NCBI GenBank assembly: GCA_015068035.1
Contig: SVLI01000009.1
Coordinates: 23,003-87,002 of the forward strand
Origin: Oscillospiraceae bacterium
Lineage (GTDB): Bacteria > Bacillota > Clostridia > Oscillospirales > Oscillospiraceae
Length of the DNA: 64,000 nucleotides
Direction: 5' to 3'
How positions within the stretch are numbered: position 1 is the stretch's first letter; the number at the start of each line of letters is the position of its first letter. A model generated the notes under the pieces. That model had not been told where the DNA came from, did not search any database, and saw nothing but the letters and a program-made list of their open reading frames with translations. Both the position numbers and the translations under genes were made by a program. Below, in pieces: positions 44,476 to 52,722 of this stretch.

Positions 44476-45123
44476 GTGATCGTGAGTACGATTCTGCTGC
44501 TGCTCAGCAGCGCGTTTTGGATGCTGCGCATGGGGAATGAGGTCGGGTCCTTTCCGCGCCCGCTCGGCGCACAGGAGGAGCGCGAGTGCATTGACCGTGC
44601 GCTTGCAGGGGATATGGAAGCGCGCAATAAGCTTATTGTGCACAATATGCGGTTAGTTGCCCATATTATGAAGAAGTATTACACCCATACATCGGATCAG
44701 GAGGATCTCATTTCCATCGGCACGATCGGGCTGATTAAGGGAGTTTCGACGTATCGCCCGGAGCGCGGCGTGCGCCTTGCAACCTATGCGTCCAAATGTA
44801 TAGAAAATGAAATCCTCATGTACTTCCGCAGTCAGCGCAAGACGGCGGGGGATCTGTCCTTGTCCGATACGCTGGATACGGATGGGGAGGGGAGCAATCT
44901 TTCCATTCTGGATGTGCTCTCGCAGGACGACGATCAGCTTGAAAAGGTTGACGTGATGGAGGCCTGTTCCCATCTGCGGACCTGCATCGAGGAGAACCTG
45001 ACGCCCAGAGAGGCGCGGGTGATCCGTCTGCGCTATGGGCTGGATGCATCCGAACCGCTCTCCCAGCGGGAGGTCGCCGCAAACTGCGGCATCAGCCGCA
45101 GCTATGTATCGCGCCGCCACTAA
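44476..45123 (+). CDS. sigK: Sporulation sigma factor SigK, C-terminally truncated
   Basis: A 215-residue late mother-cell sigma factor. A hydrophobic pro-sequence (MIVSTILLLLSSAFWML) like pro-sigma-K is followed by region 2 (ARNKLIVHNMRLVAHIMKKYY, DLISIGTIGLIKGVSTY, LATYASKCIENEILMYFRS) and region 4 (LTPREARVIRLRYGL, SQREVAANCGISRSYVSR). Then comes RH and a stop, so the recognition helix is cut and the usual last 15-30 residues are missing. The break coincides with a 22-bp repeat found again 3.2 kb downstream. Either sigK is interrupted by an element as in skin systems, or it is a dead gene. Confidence 0.9.
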   Translation: MIVSTILLLLSSAFWMLRMGNEVGSFPRPLGAQEERECIDRALAGDMEARNKLIVHNMRLVAHIMKKYYTHTSDQEDLISIGTIGLIKGVSTYRPERGVRLATYASKCIENEILMYFRSQRKTAGDLSLSDTLDTDGEGSNLSILDVLSQDDDQLEKVDVMEACSHLRTCIEENLTPREARVIRLRYGLDASEPLSQREVAANCGISRSYVSRRH

Positions 45124-45124
45124 T
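45103..45124 (+). repeat. 22-bp direct repeat at the sigK end, left copy
   Basis: Core GTATCGCGCCGCCACTAAT, shared with 48306-48327 (one mismatch over 22 bp). It contains the last codons and stop of sigK. A second shared block (ATAAACGGCCATTCAT) lies about 100 bp further on in this copy. A strong hairpin without T-run (45131-45172) sits between. Confidence 0.8.
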
Positions 45125-45256
45125 GCAAACGATGCCCGGAAAGCCTTGAAAATACAGGCTTGTCCGGGCATCGGCCGTGTTAAGGCAGACCCGCCGTTAT
45201 TGTAAATGGTGGAAAATTTAGGATAAACGGCCATTCATTATTGCTCAAATATAAAA

Positions 45257-45679
45257 CTATATGTCTTCTTTGAGTTGCATAGTTTTATATGATAAGCGCG
45301 TTTTCCATCTTACCCTATACTTTTTGAATTCGGTAGACTCAATTTCTTGCGTTTTGCATTTATTTGCAACAATTCTATACTGCAAACTATATCCTGAAAG
45401 CTGCTTGGCCAAAACTTTTTCTGTTGCATCCAACTGCATTGCAGCCCAGCATAAGTCTGATCCTTTTAGTTCAATCAAGTACGCTGTATGAGTATCTTCA
45501 TTGATCAAAAGGTAATCACATTTATTGCCTTGGGTAATTACAACACCATCGATTTTATAGTGTGTCACAAAAGCGGATTTTCGATTGTGTCCAATATGTG
45601 TTTGCGAACCGCCCTTGTCCTTTGAACTAATTATAGAAGCGTGTTTTTGACAGAGCGAAGTGTATCCATTAAGGGGCAT
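45257..45679 (-). CDS. PD-(D/E)XK-nuclease-like protein
   Basis: About 140 residues. The core KCDYLLINEDTHTAYLIELKG has the Asp, then Glu-x-Lys spacing of PD-(D/E)XK nucleases, preceded by KIDGVVITQGN. It starts just after the ATPase stop, ATG 45679 (or GTG 45691), so the two are one operon. An ABC-type ATPase plus a small nuclease is the layout of many phage-defence pairs (for example Septu has an HNH partner). The match to a named system is not established. AT-rich. Confidence 0.65.
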   Translation of the reverse strand: MPLNGYTSLCQKHASIISSKDKGGSQTHIGHNRKSAFVTHYKIDGVVITQGNKCDYLLINEDTHTAYLIELKGSDLCWAAMQLDATEKVLAKQLSGYSLQYRIVANKCKTQEIESTEFKKYRVRWKTRLSYKTMQLKEDI

Positions 45680-45693
45680 ACAGTTCACCACCC

Positions 45694-46995
45694 TTACTCA
45701 TCTATCCGCAAATCAAAAAGTTTGTCAAAATCTCGGTTAATAACTTTGGAGATTTCATCAATCTTTTCGTTCTGAATAAGGTGAATTTCACTGTCTAAAC
45801 ATGGTTCAATTCCTCCGTTTTTTACAAACCATGCATTAAAAGAATCATAATTAATCCAAAACAGATTAGAGATAATTTCGGAAGCCTGTTTCTGTAAATC
45901 TGGCGGAGTCTGATCTGCATATAGTAAATTGTTGAGTGTGCCAAGCACATAGGGACTATGGGTTGTAACAATGATGGAATGATTTGAATTGTTCACCAAA
46001 GCAATCAATTCAGTAATAAACTTTTGGGATTCCGGAAATAGATGAGATTCCGGCTCTTCAATAATAAATAGTACTGGGTTGTTTTTTACAAGGTAATAGA
46101 ATAATAGGTTAAGAATCCAGACGGACTCCTGTTGCCCGGAGGAAGCAAAATTAATTTTCACATACCTATTGTCGCTTAAATTGATCTTTTCTTCTCCATT
46201 ATCAAAAGAATATGTCCCTCGTAAAACCTTATAAACTAATTCAAGTGCACAGTTAATTTTGAATTTAGGCAGGCCGCCTTTCGAACCGTGGTAGGCCATA
46301 ACCCCTGCCAAGCCGTTGGAAAACTCAGTTTTTAAACTAAGGATTCTTTCAATATAATCTTGCGTACAGTAATCTATTGTACGTTTTTGAGAATCCTTCA
46401 TAGTAGTATAAATATAGCTCAATTGTTGTGATAACAAAGTAAGCATACTGCGGCCAGCAGGTATATAAACAATGTCATATGGATCATCAAAAAAGGCTCG
46501 AATGTCTAGCTGTAATTTTTGTTTTTGTAAATCTGGCACACCTAATGCGTTAGCAGAAAGGATGTTATCATTTTTTTCTAAAAATGCGGACAAATCAGAA
46601 CTTAAAGCAATCCAAATATAGTTTGGTGTGGGATAAAGTGTTTCTTCTTTTAATGTAATTCGAATAGAACACTGCTCCGTATAATGGTATTCGAGGTACA
46701 TATCATTATCCATTCCCCACGAAGACCCAAATACTCTTAAGAACTTTTCGCGAAGATTGTCGATTAAGAGTTTTTTAAATTTTGTATTTGAATAATTGTT
46801 CGATAGAGAATATGCACTCAATGCCTTTTCTTCGGCAATAGAGTAAATATCATCCTTGACTGTTCTGAAGTAAAAAATCGCTTTAGCAATCGTACTTTTT
46901 CCGGAAGCTTGAAAACCAGTAAAGGTCATAAATTGTGAACAAGTCAATTCACAATGCTCAATTGGCCCTAATTTATGAATTATTAGTCGATGCAT
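45694..46995 (-). CDS. ABC/OLD-like AAA ATPase (AAA_15/21 type)
   Basis: A 433-residue SMC-like ATPase. Walker A GFQASGKST (residues about 28-36), signature FASSGQQES (about 288-296), Walker B VLFIIEEPESHLFP, H-loop IVTTHSPYVL. These are the marks of ATPases in OLD, Gabija, Septu and PARIS-type defence. No TOPRIM domain is seen at the C-terminus, so nuclease activity would come from the downstream partner. The minus-strand start has AAAGGAG. Confidence 0.85.
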   Translation of the reverse strand: MHRLIIHKLGPIEHCELTCSQFMTFTGFQASGKSTIAKAIFYFRTVKDDIYSIAEEKALSAYSLSNNYSNTKFKKLLIDNLREKFLRVFGSSWGMDNDMYLEYHYTEQCSIRITLKEETLYPTPNYIWIALSSDLSAFLEKNDNILSANALGVPDLQKQKLQLDIRAFFDDPYDIVYIPAGRSMLTLLSQQLSYIYTTMKDSQKRTIDYCTQDYIERILSLKTEFSNGLAGVMAYHGSKGGLPKFKINCALELVYKVLRGTYSFDNGEEKINLSDNRYVKINFASSGQQESVWILNLLFYYLVKNNPVLFIIEEPESHLFPESQKFITELIALVNNSNHSIIVTTHSPYVLGTLNNLLYADQTPPDLQKQASEIISNLFWINYDSFNAWFVKNGGIEPCLDSEIHLIQNEKIDEISKVINRDFDKLFDLRIDE

Positions 46996-47134
46996 AGTAA
47001 ATCTCCTTTATAATCAATCCGTATCTATCATATATCCTGTAGAAGAATTTTGCAACCGATTAGATTGTCGTAGAATATCTCCACTATTTTGCTGAAGTAC
47101 TTATAGTTTCACATAGTTGTCTTGGATTTTTCGT

Positions 47135-48115
47135 CTATCTGTGGTAGGCCCAATGACCGTTTTTGCAATATTTAATTAACTTGCCGCCTGTTGCCAAATT
47201 CGCAAGAATACGATTTGCTGTCGCAGCAGAGACGCCACACAGTTTTCGTACATCCGCATTCATGATAAATTCATGTGTTTCTAAAAACTTCTCAATTTGT
47301 TTCCAACGAAGTGTTGCCTTATCCATCGGCTCATCGCTCATCTCATCACTCGTGTTAATTGCATCAATGAGCGATACTTTGATGGTTGAGAGCATAAACT
47401 CAATGAACACCGTAGACTCGCCCGCATCGTTAGAGGCGTTGATTGCCGCATAGTATTCCGGTTGACGGGCATGGATCATGGACTCCACCGGCAGCCAAGC
47501 AAAGGCGGGATTCCATTTGGAGAGCAGCAACGTATGCCATAGACGACCGATACGTCCGTTGCCGTCAGCAAAGGGATGAATCAGCTCCAGTTCATAGTGA
47601 AACACACAACTGCGGATCAGCATGTGTATGTCGCTGGTTTTGGTCCAGTCCAGCAGTTCCATCACTAAATCCGGTACATAATTGGGAAGCGTTCCAACGT
47701 GAAGGACATGCCCCTCCTGATCGACGACTCCTACTGGGCGGGAACGGAACACACCGGATTCCTCCACAAGTCCTCGTGTCATGATACCATGCGCCATCAG
47801 CAAATCATCCACAGAGTAAGGATCAAGCTCGTCCAACCGTTCATAGATCTCATAAGCATTTTTGACCTCGGCAATGTCCTTGGGTGGAGCCAGCACCTGC
47901 TTGCCATTCAGGACTGCGGTAACCTGCTCCAAACTCAGGGCGTTCTGCTCAATAGCCAGAGAACCATGGATCGTCCGGATGCGGTTCGTTCGCCGTAAGG
48001 TCGGGTTTGTAGACAGCTGATTGGTAGAAGTCAGCTTGCCAACCAGTTCGGCGATTTCTGCCACCTTATGGATCATCGCATTTGTGATTTCAAAAGGAGG
48101 TTTTTTGTTTTTCAT
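47135..48115 (-). CDS. Fic-domain protein with winged-helix C-terminus
   Basis: A 326-residue Fic enzyme, expected to AMPylate or otherwise modify a protein. Catalytic motif HPFADGNGRIGRLW near residue 200. A possible inhibitory helix, GSLAIEQN, lies N-terminal (about 55), with Glu as in (S/T)xxxE(G/N) but Gln at the next position. A DNA-binding-like tail (NADVRKLCGVSAATANRILANL) is typical of Fic/DUF4172-type proteins. ATG 48115 fits GGAG better than GTG 48127. It lies in the repeat-bounded block with the ATPase pair. Confidence 0.9.
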   Translation of the reverse strand: MKNKKPPFEITNAMIHKVAEIAELVGKLTSTNQLSTNPTLRRTNRIRTIHGSLAIEQNALSLEQVTAVLNGKQVLAPPKDIAEVKNAYEIYERLDELDPYSVDDLLMAHGIMTRGLVEESGVFRSRPVGVVDQEGHVLHVGTLPNYVPDLVMELLDWTKTSDIHMLIRSCVFHYELELIHPFADGNGRIGRLWHTLLLSKWNPAFAWLPVESMIHARQPEYYAAINASNDAGESTVFIEFMLSTIKVSLIDAINTSDEMSDEPMDKATLRWKQIEKFLETHEFIMNADVRKLCGVSAATANRILANLATGGKLIKYCKNGHWAYHR

Positions 48116-48305
48116 ACGCTTCTCCACATAAATAACTTTTTTACATTATACCATAATTTCGTGCATCAATCAATACATCGCGCATTTCATCACTCAAAGT
48201 ATTGCGTCTATTGTTCCGATAAAAGCAAAAAGCAGGTACTCACTGATGAGTAGCCTGTTTTTAATATGGAAAGGCGTTGTCAACATTGAGGGATTTTGAG
48301 TCAGA

Positions 48306-48327
48306 TACGTATCGCGCCGCCACTAAT
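48306..48327 (+). repeat. 22-bp direct repeat, right copy
   Basis: Matches 45103-45124 with one mismatch. It is followed within 11 bp by a diverged copy of GGAAATTTA...GGATAATAAACGG, the second block shared with 45211-45240. It lies in the 360-bp gap between Fic and the YyaL gene, which has no other feature. Confidence 0.8.
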
Positions 48328-48476
48328 TTAAACGGCAGGAAATTTATGGATAATAAACGGCCATTCATCAATTGAATAATGCGGGCACAAGCAAAATGGA
48401 GTGGAGCCTTTGGACAACATATTTTCCGTGTTTTTAGCACACTCTATTGTTAATAAAAAACAAGGATGTGGAACGA

Positions 48477-50453
48477 TTGAAAAATCATTTATATAACGAG
48501 ACAAGCCCCTATTTGCTCCAGCACGCAGACAATCCCGTGGGCTGGTATCCCTGGGGTGAGGAGGCGTTTCGAAAGGCACGGGAAGAGGATAAACCGATTT
48601 TCCTCAGCATCGGCTACAGCACCTGTCATTGGTGCCATGTAATGGCACATGAGAGTTTTGAAGATGAGGAGATTGCGGAACTTCTGAACCGACACTTTAT
48701 TTCCATCAAAGTGGACAAGGAAGAACGGCCGGATGTTGACAGCATCTATATGGCGGTCTGTCAGGCCTTTACCGGAAGCGGCGGCTGGCCCACAAGCATC
48801 TTTATGACAGCGGATCAGAAGCCCTTCTTTGCGGGCACCTATTTCCCGAACCGTTCCAAAGGCCGTATGATCGGCCTGCGGGAACTGCTGAATCTCATCT
48901 ATGAAAAGTGGAGCAGCGAACGTCAGTTCCTGCTTGAGCAGGCGGAGGAAATTGTCGCGCATTTGAATAATGGCAACGGGACCGGAGATTGGCTAACGGA
49001 GATGACGGATAGGGATGACCTAATCCGTTCGGCTGTTGAGCGCTATCGGCGCGTTTATGACAGGGAACACGGCGGCTTTGGTCGGGCACCGAAATTCCCA
49101 ACGCCCCATAATCTTCTCTTTCTACTGACCTGTTATGAAAGACAGGACGATGCGTCCTGCCTGGAAATGGCGGAGCATACCTTACTTCAGATGTATCGTG
49201 GTGGCTTGTTTGACCACATTGGCTTTGGATTTTGCCGGTATTCCACAGATGAACGGTTTCTGGCACCGCATTTTGAGAAGATGCTCTACGATAATGCCTT
49301 GCTGATTCTGGCCTACTGCAAAGCATATGAAGTGACTGGCAAACCGCTGTATCTGGAAGTGGCCGAGAAAGCGGCTGCCTATATTCTGCGGGAGATGACG
49401 CATCCGGAGGGCGGTTTTTACAGCGCTCAGGACGCCGACAGCGATGGGGAAGAGGGAAAATATTACCTCTTTGTCCCGGAGGAGATCAAAAACCTGCTGG
49501 GACAGCAGGCGGGAGAGGCCTTCTGCTGTCATTTTGATATTACTGAGGGCGGCAATTTTGAGGGGAAGAACATCCCGAACCTGCTGAAAAGCGATTACGA
49601 GAAAACGTACAGCGATGAGGTTTTGGAGCGTGTATTGCACTACCGCAGAGAACGCAATTTCCTCCATCTGGACGACATGATTCTGACGGCGTGGAACGCT
49701 CTGATGATCGCGGCCATGTGCCGCCTGTATCAGAACAGCGGAAAGCGGAAATATTTGGATGCCGCTAAGAAGTCGGATCATTTTATTCAGACGGAGCTAT
49801 GTGACGAGACCGGACTGTACGTTAGCTATCGGGATGGAAAGCGGGGCGTAAAGGGATTTTTGGACGACTACGCTGCTTATCTGTTTGCCCAGCTTACCCT
49901 GTATAGCGCAACGCTGGAAGGTGACTATTTGACTCGGGCGGAGCAGCTTTGCCGGGAGGTGCAGGATAAGTTCGGGGATGAGAAAAACGGCGGCTTTTAT
50001 CTCTACGGGACGGAAAATGAGTCCCTGATCCTGCGCCCCAAGGAGGACTATGATGGTGCGATTCCCAGCGGAAATTCTCTGATGGCATGGAATCTGGTGC
50101 GGCTGTCCCAACTTACCGGCAATGAGTCGTACCGGTGTAAGGCGGGGGCACAACTGAATTTCCTTGGCGCGAAAGCAAAGCAATATCCTGTCGGTCATGG
50201 CATGTTCCTGCTGGCCCTTTTGGAGCATGAAATGCCTGCCCCGAAGGTGACGGTGGTGCTTGGAGAAGAGGAAAATATCGACACGCTGCCTGTGAAACTC
50301 CCGATGGACGCAGCTGTAATCCTCCGGCGCAAACCTACGGAGGAATACCCGCTGAAAGAAGGAAAAACCACCTTTTATGCCTGTAAAGACCACAGCTGCC
50401 TGCCACCGGTGAATGACTTAAGCGAGATCATAAAAAATTTAAGAGGTGATTGA
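48477..50453 (+). CDS. YyaL/DUF255 thioredoxin-fold and alpha/alpha-barrel protein (SSP411 family)
   Basis: About 658 residues. The N-terminal thioredoxin-like domain carries [18 protein letters not shown] (Cys-x-x-Cys), then [14 protein letters not shown]. The rest is an alpha/alpha-six-barrel like N-acyl-glucosamine epimerases. The cellular role of the family is not settled; the CxxC suggests redox chemistry. The start is uncertain: TTG 48477 matches the family N-terminus ([15 protein letters not shown]); TTG 48447 opens the frame. It heads a four-gene redox operon. Confidence 0.88.
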   Translation: MKNHLYNETSPYLLQHADNPVGWYPWGEEAFRKAREEDKPIFLSIGYSTCHWCHVMAHESFEDEEIAELLNRHFISIKVDKEERPDVDSIYMAVCQAFTGSGGWPTSIFMTADQKPFFAGTYFPNRSKGRMIGLRELLNLIYEKWSSERQFLLEQAEEIVAHLNNGNGTGDWLTEMTDRDDLIRSAVERYRRVYDREHGGFGRAPKFPTPHNLLFLLTCYERQDDASCLEMAEHTLLQMYRGGLFDHIGFGFCRYSTDERFLAPHFEKMLYDNALLILAYCKAYEVTGKPLYLEVAEKAAAYILREMTHPEGGFYSAQDADSDGEEGKYYLFVPEEIKNLLGQQAGEAFCCHFDITEGGNFEGKNIPNLLKSDYEKTYSDEVLERVLHYRRERNFLHLDDMILTAWNALMIAAMCRLYQNSGKRKYLDAAKKSDHFIQTELCDETGLYVSYRDGKRGVKGFLDDYAAYLFAQLTLYSATLEGDYLTRAEQLCREVQDKFGDEKNGGFYLYGTENESLILRPKEDYDGAIPSGNSLMAWNLVRLSQLTGNESYRCKAGAQLNFLGAKAKQYPVGHGMFLLALLEHEMPAPKVTVVLGEEENIDTLPVKLPMDAAVILRRKPTEEYPLKEGKTTFYACKDHSCLPPVNDLSEIIKNLRGD

Positions 50454-50528
50454 ACATGGCGGCTGTCTCCAATGGGTGCCGTATACTTTCATTCCCTGCA
50501 GGACAGGCTATATCCAGGGAGTGATGAG

Positions 50529-51827
50529 ATGGATTCTGTCTGGACGCAAACGGCGCGCCTACCCCGATTTGAGCCTCTTTCGAGAGATATCAAAACGGAT
50601 ATTCTGGTGATCGGCGGCGGTATGGCCGGACTGCTGTGCGCGTATGAGCTGACGCGAAGCGGTGTTGACTGTGTGCTTGTGGAGGCGGACAGGCTATGCG
50701 GCGGCATCACAAAAAACACAACGGCGAAGATCACCGTCCAGCATGGACTGATTTACGACAAATTGATCGGCGCTTTCGGGACAGAGAAGGCTGTACTCTA
50801 CCTGCAGGCCAATCAGGCCGCGCTGGAGCGCTACCGTACACTCTGCAAAACCATAGATTGTGATTTTGAAACGCAGGATTCCTTTGTCTATTCCATTGAT
50901 GACCGGAAGTGTATTGAAAATGAAGTTGCGGCCTTTAGAAAGCTGGGTGTTGATGCGCAAATTCAGACCAGCTCACCACTGCCGTTCCCGGTGGCGGGGG
51001 TGGTGCAAATCAAAAATCAGGCCCAGTTCCACCCACTGAAATTTGCCGCTGCCGTAGCGGAAGGGCTTTCTGTTTTTGAACAGACAAAGGTGCTGGAGCT
51101 GATGCCCGGAAAAGCGCTTACAAATGGCGGCGTTATCCAGGCAAAGAAGATCATTGTTGCCACGCACTTTCCTATGCTGAACAAGCACGGCGGATATTTT
51201 CTGAAGCTGTATCAGCACCGCTCCTATGTTCTGGCACTGAAGGACGCGCCGCGGATTGAGGGGATGTATGTGGACGAGGCCAAAAACGGACTGTCCTTTC
51301 GACGGTATGGAGACTTGCTCCTTCTGGGCGGTGGCGGACACCGCACCGGCAAGTGGGGCGGAAACTGGCGGGAGCTGGAACAATTTGTGGCGGACCACTT
51401 CCCAAAGGCGAAAATCACCGCCAAATGGGCAACTCAGGACTGTATGACACTGGACGGAGTTCCCTATATCGGGCAGTATTCGGGAAACACACCGGATCTC
51501 TATGTTGCCACTGGCTTCAACAAGTGGGGGATGACCACGTCCATGGTTGCCGCCACTGTTCTGTGTGACCTGGTACAGGGGAAAGAGCATCCCTGGGCCC
51601 AGGTGTTCCGGCCTTCGCGGACCAGTCTCCGCTCCCAGCTGGCTGTCAACGCGGTGGAGACCACGATCAGTCTGCTAACACCCACAACGCCGCGATGTCC
51701 CCATATGGGGTGCGCGCTGAAGTTTAATCCGCAGGAGCACTCCTGGGACTGCCCCTGCCACGGCTCCCGCTTTACCCAGGAGGGAAAGCTCATTGATAAC
51801 CCGGCAACCGACGATAAAAGGATGTGA
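50529..51827 (+). CDS. FAD oxidoreductase with C-terminal Rieske [2Fe-2S] domain
   Basis: 432 residues. A DAO-type FAD domain (DILVIGGGMAGLLCAYEL, residues about 25-42) is fused to a Rieske domain whose ligands are visible: CPHMGC and CPCHGS near the end. Electrons probably pass between flavin and cluster; the substrate is unknown. ATG 50529 follows AGGGAGTGATGAG; the longer frame lacks a site. The fusion is seen in Firmicutes and Bacillus-like YhfW proteins. Confidence 0.9.
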   Translation: MDSVWTQTARLPRFEPLSRDIKTDILVIGGGMAGLLCAYELTRSGVDCVLVEADRLCGGITKNTTAKITVQHGLIYDKLIGAFGTEKAVLYLQANQAALERYRTLCKTIDCDFETQDSFVYSIDDRKCIENEVAAFRKLGVDAQIQTSSPLPFPVAGVVQIKNQAQFHPLKFAAAVAEGLSVFEQTKVLELMPGKALTNGGVIQAKKIIVATHFPMLNKHGGYFLKLYQHRSYVLALKDAPRIEGMYVDEAKNGLSFRRYGDLLLLGGGGHRTGKWGGNWRELEQFVADHFPKAKITAKWATQDCMTLDGVPYIGQYSGNTPDLYVATGFNKWGMTTSMVAATVLCDLVQGKEHPWAQVFRPSRTSLRSQLAVNAVETTISLLTPTTPRCPHMGCALKFNPQEHSWDCPCHGSRFTQEGKLIDNPATDDKRM

Positions 51828-51831
51828 TTTT

Positions 51832-52092
51832 ATGGCAAAGAAAGGAATGGCGCGGCCCGACTGGACCCATACCAAACCTCGCAACGAGGTTTCTCCGGTT
51901 CCTGAAATTCAGGGTAAGGCCAAGAGCGGAAAGAAGAAAGCAAACCCCATTATCAGCGGGACAAGCGGCGCTGAGCAAAAAGTGTATCACACAGAAAAGC
52001 CCATCTCCAAAGCATACCGGGTCATGGACAACGATCTGGCCAGGGATAATGTGGAAAACGACATTCCGGCTGCAGATTTGGAGGATATCTGA
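51832..52092 (+). CDS. Small soluble basic protein of unknown function
   Basis: 86 residues, MAKKGMARPDWTHTKPRNE, Lys-rich middle (KAKSGKKKANP) and an acidic end. ATG 51832 is five bases after the FAD-Rieske stop with AAAGGA upstream, so it is co-transcribed. No signal peptide, Cys or known motif. I do not recognise it. Confidence 0.7.
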   Translation: MAKKGMARPDWTHTKPRNEVSPVPEIQGKAKSGKKKANPIISGTSGAEQKVYHTEKPISKAYRVMDNDLARDNVENDIPAADLEDI

Positions 52093-52143
52093 CAGAAGCA
52101 CCTTCCATCATCTTTTTGCGTAAGCTGATGGGAGGTGATTTTT

Positions 52144-52590
52144 ATGTATCGTTGTCCTGCTTGTCCCGATGCAGTTGCACGGATTGGAGGAGGAACGGAT
52201 GCGCCACACTTATCCGGTGAGGTGCGCTTCTATCAGGAATACGGAACTGTTTTGGTGGTGGCGGATATCTCCGGAATGCCCACCTGCGGCGGAACCGGGT
52301 TCTTTGCCCTGCACATTCATGAAGGGGGAGCCTGCGGTTGCGAGGGTTTTGCCCAGACGGGCGGTCACTACAATCCAAAGAAAATGGCACATCCCAATCA
52401 TGCGGGGGATCTTCCGCCGCTGATGCGGTGTGGTGACCGCGCCTTTTTGGCGGTGCCAACCGACCGATTTTGTGTGCAGGAGATCATCGGGAAAACGGTG
52501 GTAATTCACGATGGTCCGGATGATTTCCGCTCACAGCCGGCGGGAAACGCGGGGATGAAAATTGCCTGCGGAGTGATATGTAAAAAGTAA
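52144..52590 (+). CDS. Cu/Zn superoxide dismutase-like protein
   Basis: A 148-residue SodC-fold protein: HIHEGGACGC (first metal His pair), TGGHYNPKKMAHPNHAGDLPPL (bridging region), and VIHDGPDDFRSQPAGNAGMKIACGVI (last ligand and active-site loop). It lacks a signal peptide, so it is predicted cytoplasmic, unlike most SodC. ATG 52144 follows GGGAGGTGATTTTT. It would detoxify superoxide, consistent with the CxxC and Rieske proteins upstream. Confidence 0.88.
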   Translation: MYRCPACPDAVARIGGGTDAPHLSGEVRFYQEYGTVLVVADISGMPTCGGTGFFALHIHEGGACGCEGFAQTGGHYNPKKMAHPNHAGDLPPLMRCGDRAFLAVPTDRFCVQEIIGKTVVIHDGPDDFRSQPAGNAGMKIACGVICKK

Positions 52591-52722
52591 CTGCGTCTGA
52601 TTTCGTATTGTATATGAAATCGGCCGATGGTCTGTGGGCAAGAAGATGGAAGCGCGGGGAGCTGGATATATATGAGAAACACCGAACCGAAGGATTACCA
52701 AAAAATATCATTACAATTGGAT

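Noticed and set aside
45103..48327. Excision between the 22-bp repeats restoring sigK
   Set aside because: The right copy is also followed by TAA and non-coding sequence, so this recombination would leave the same truncated SigK.
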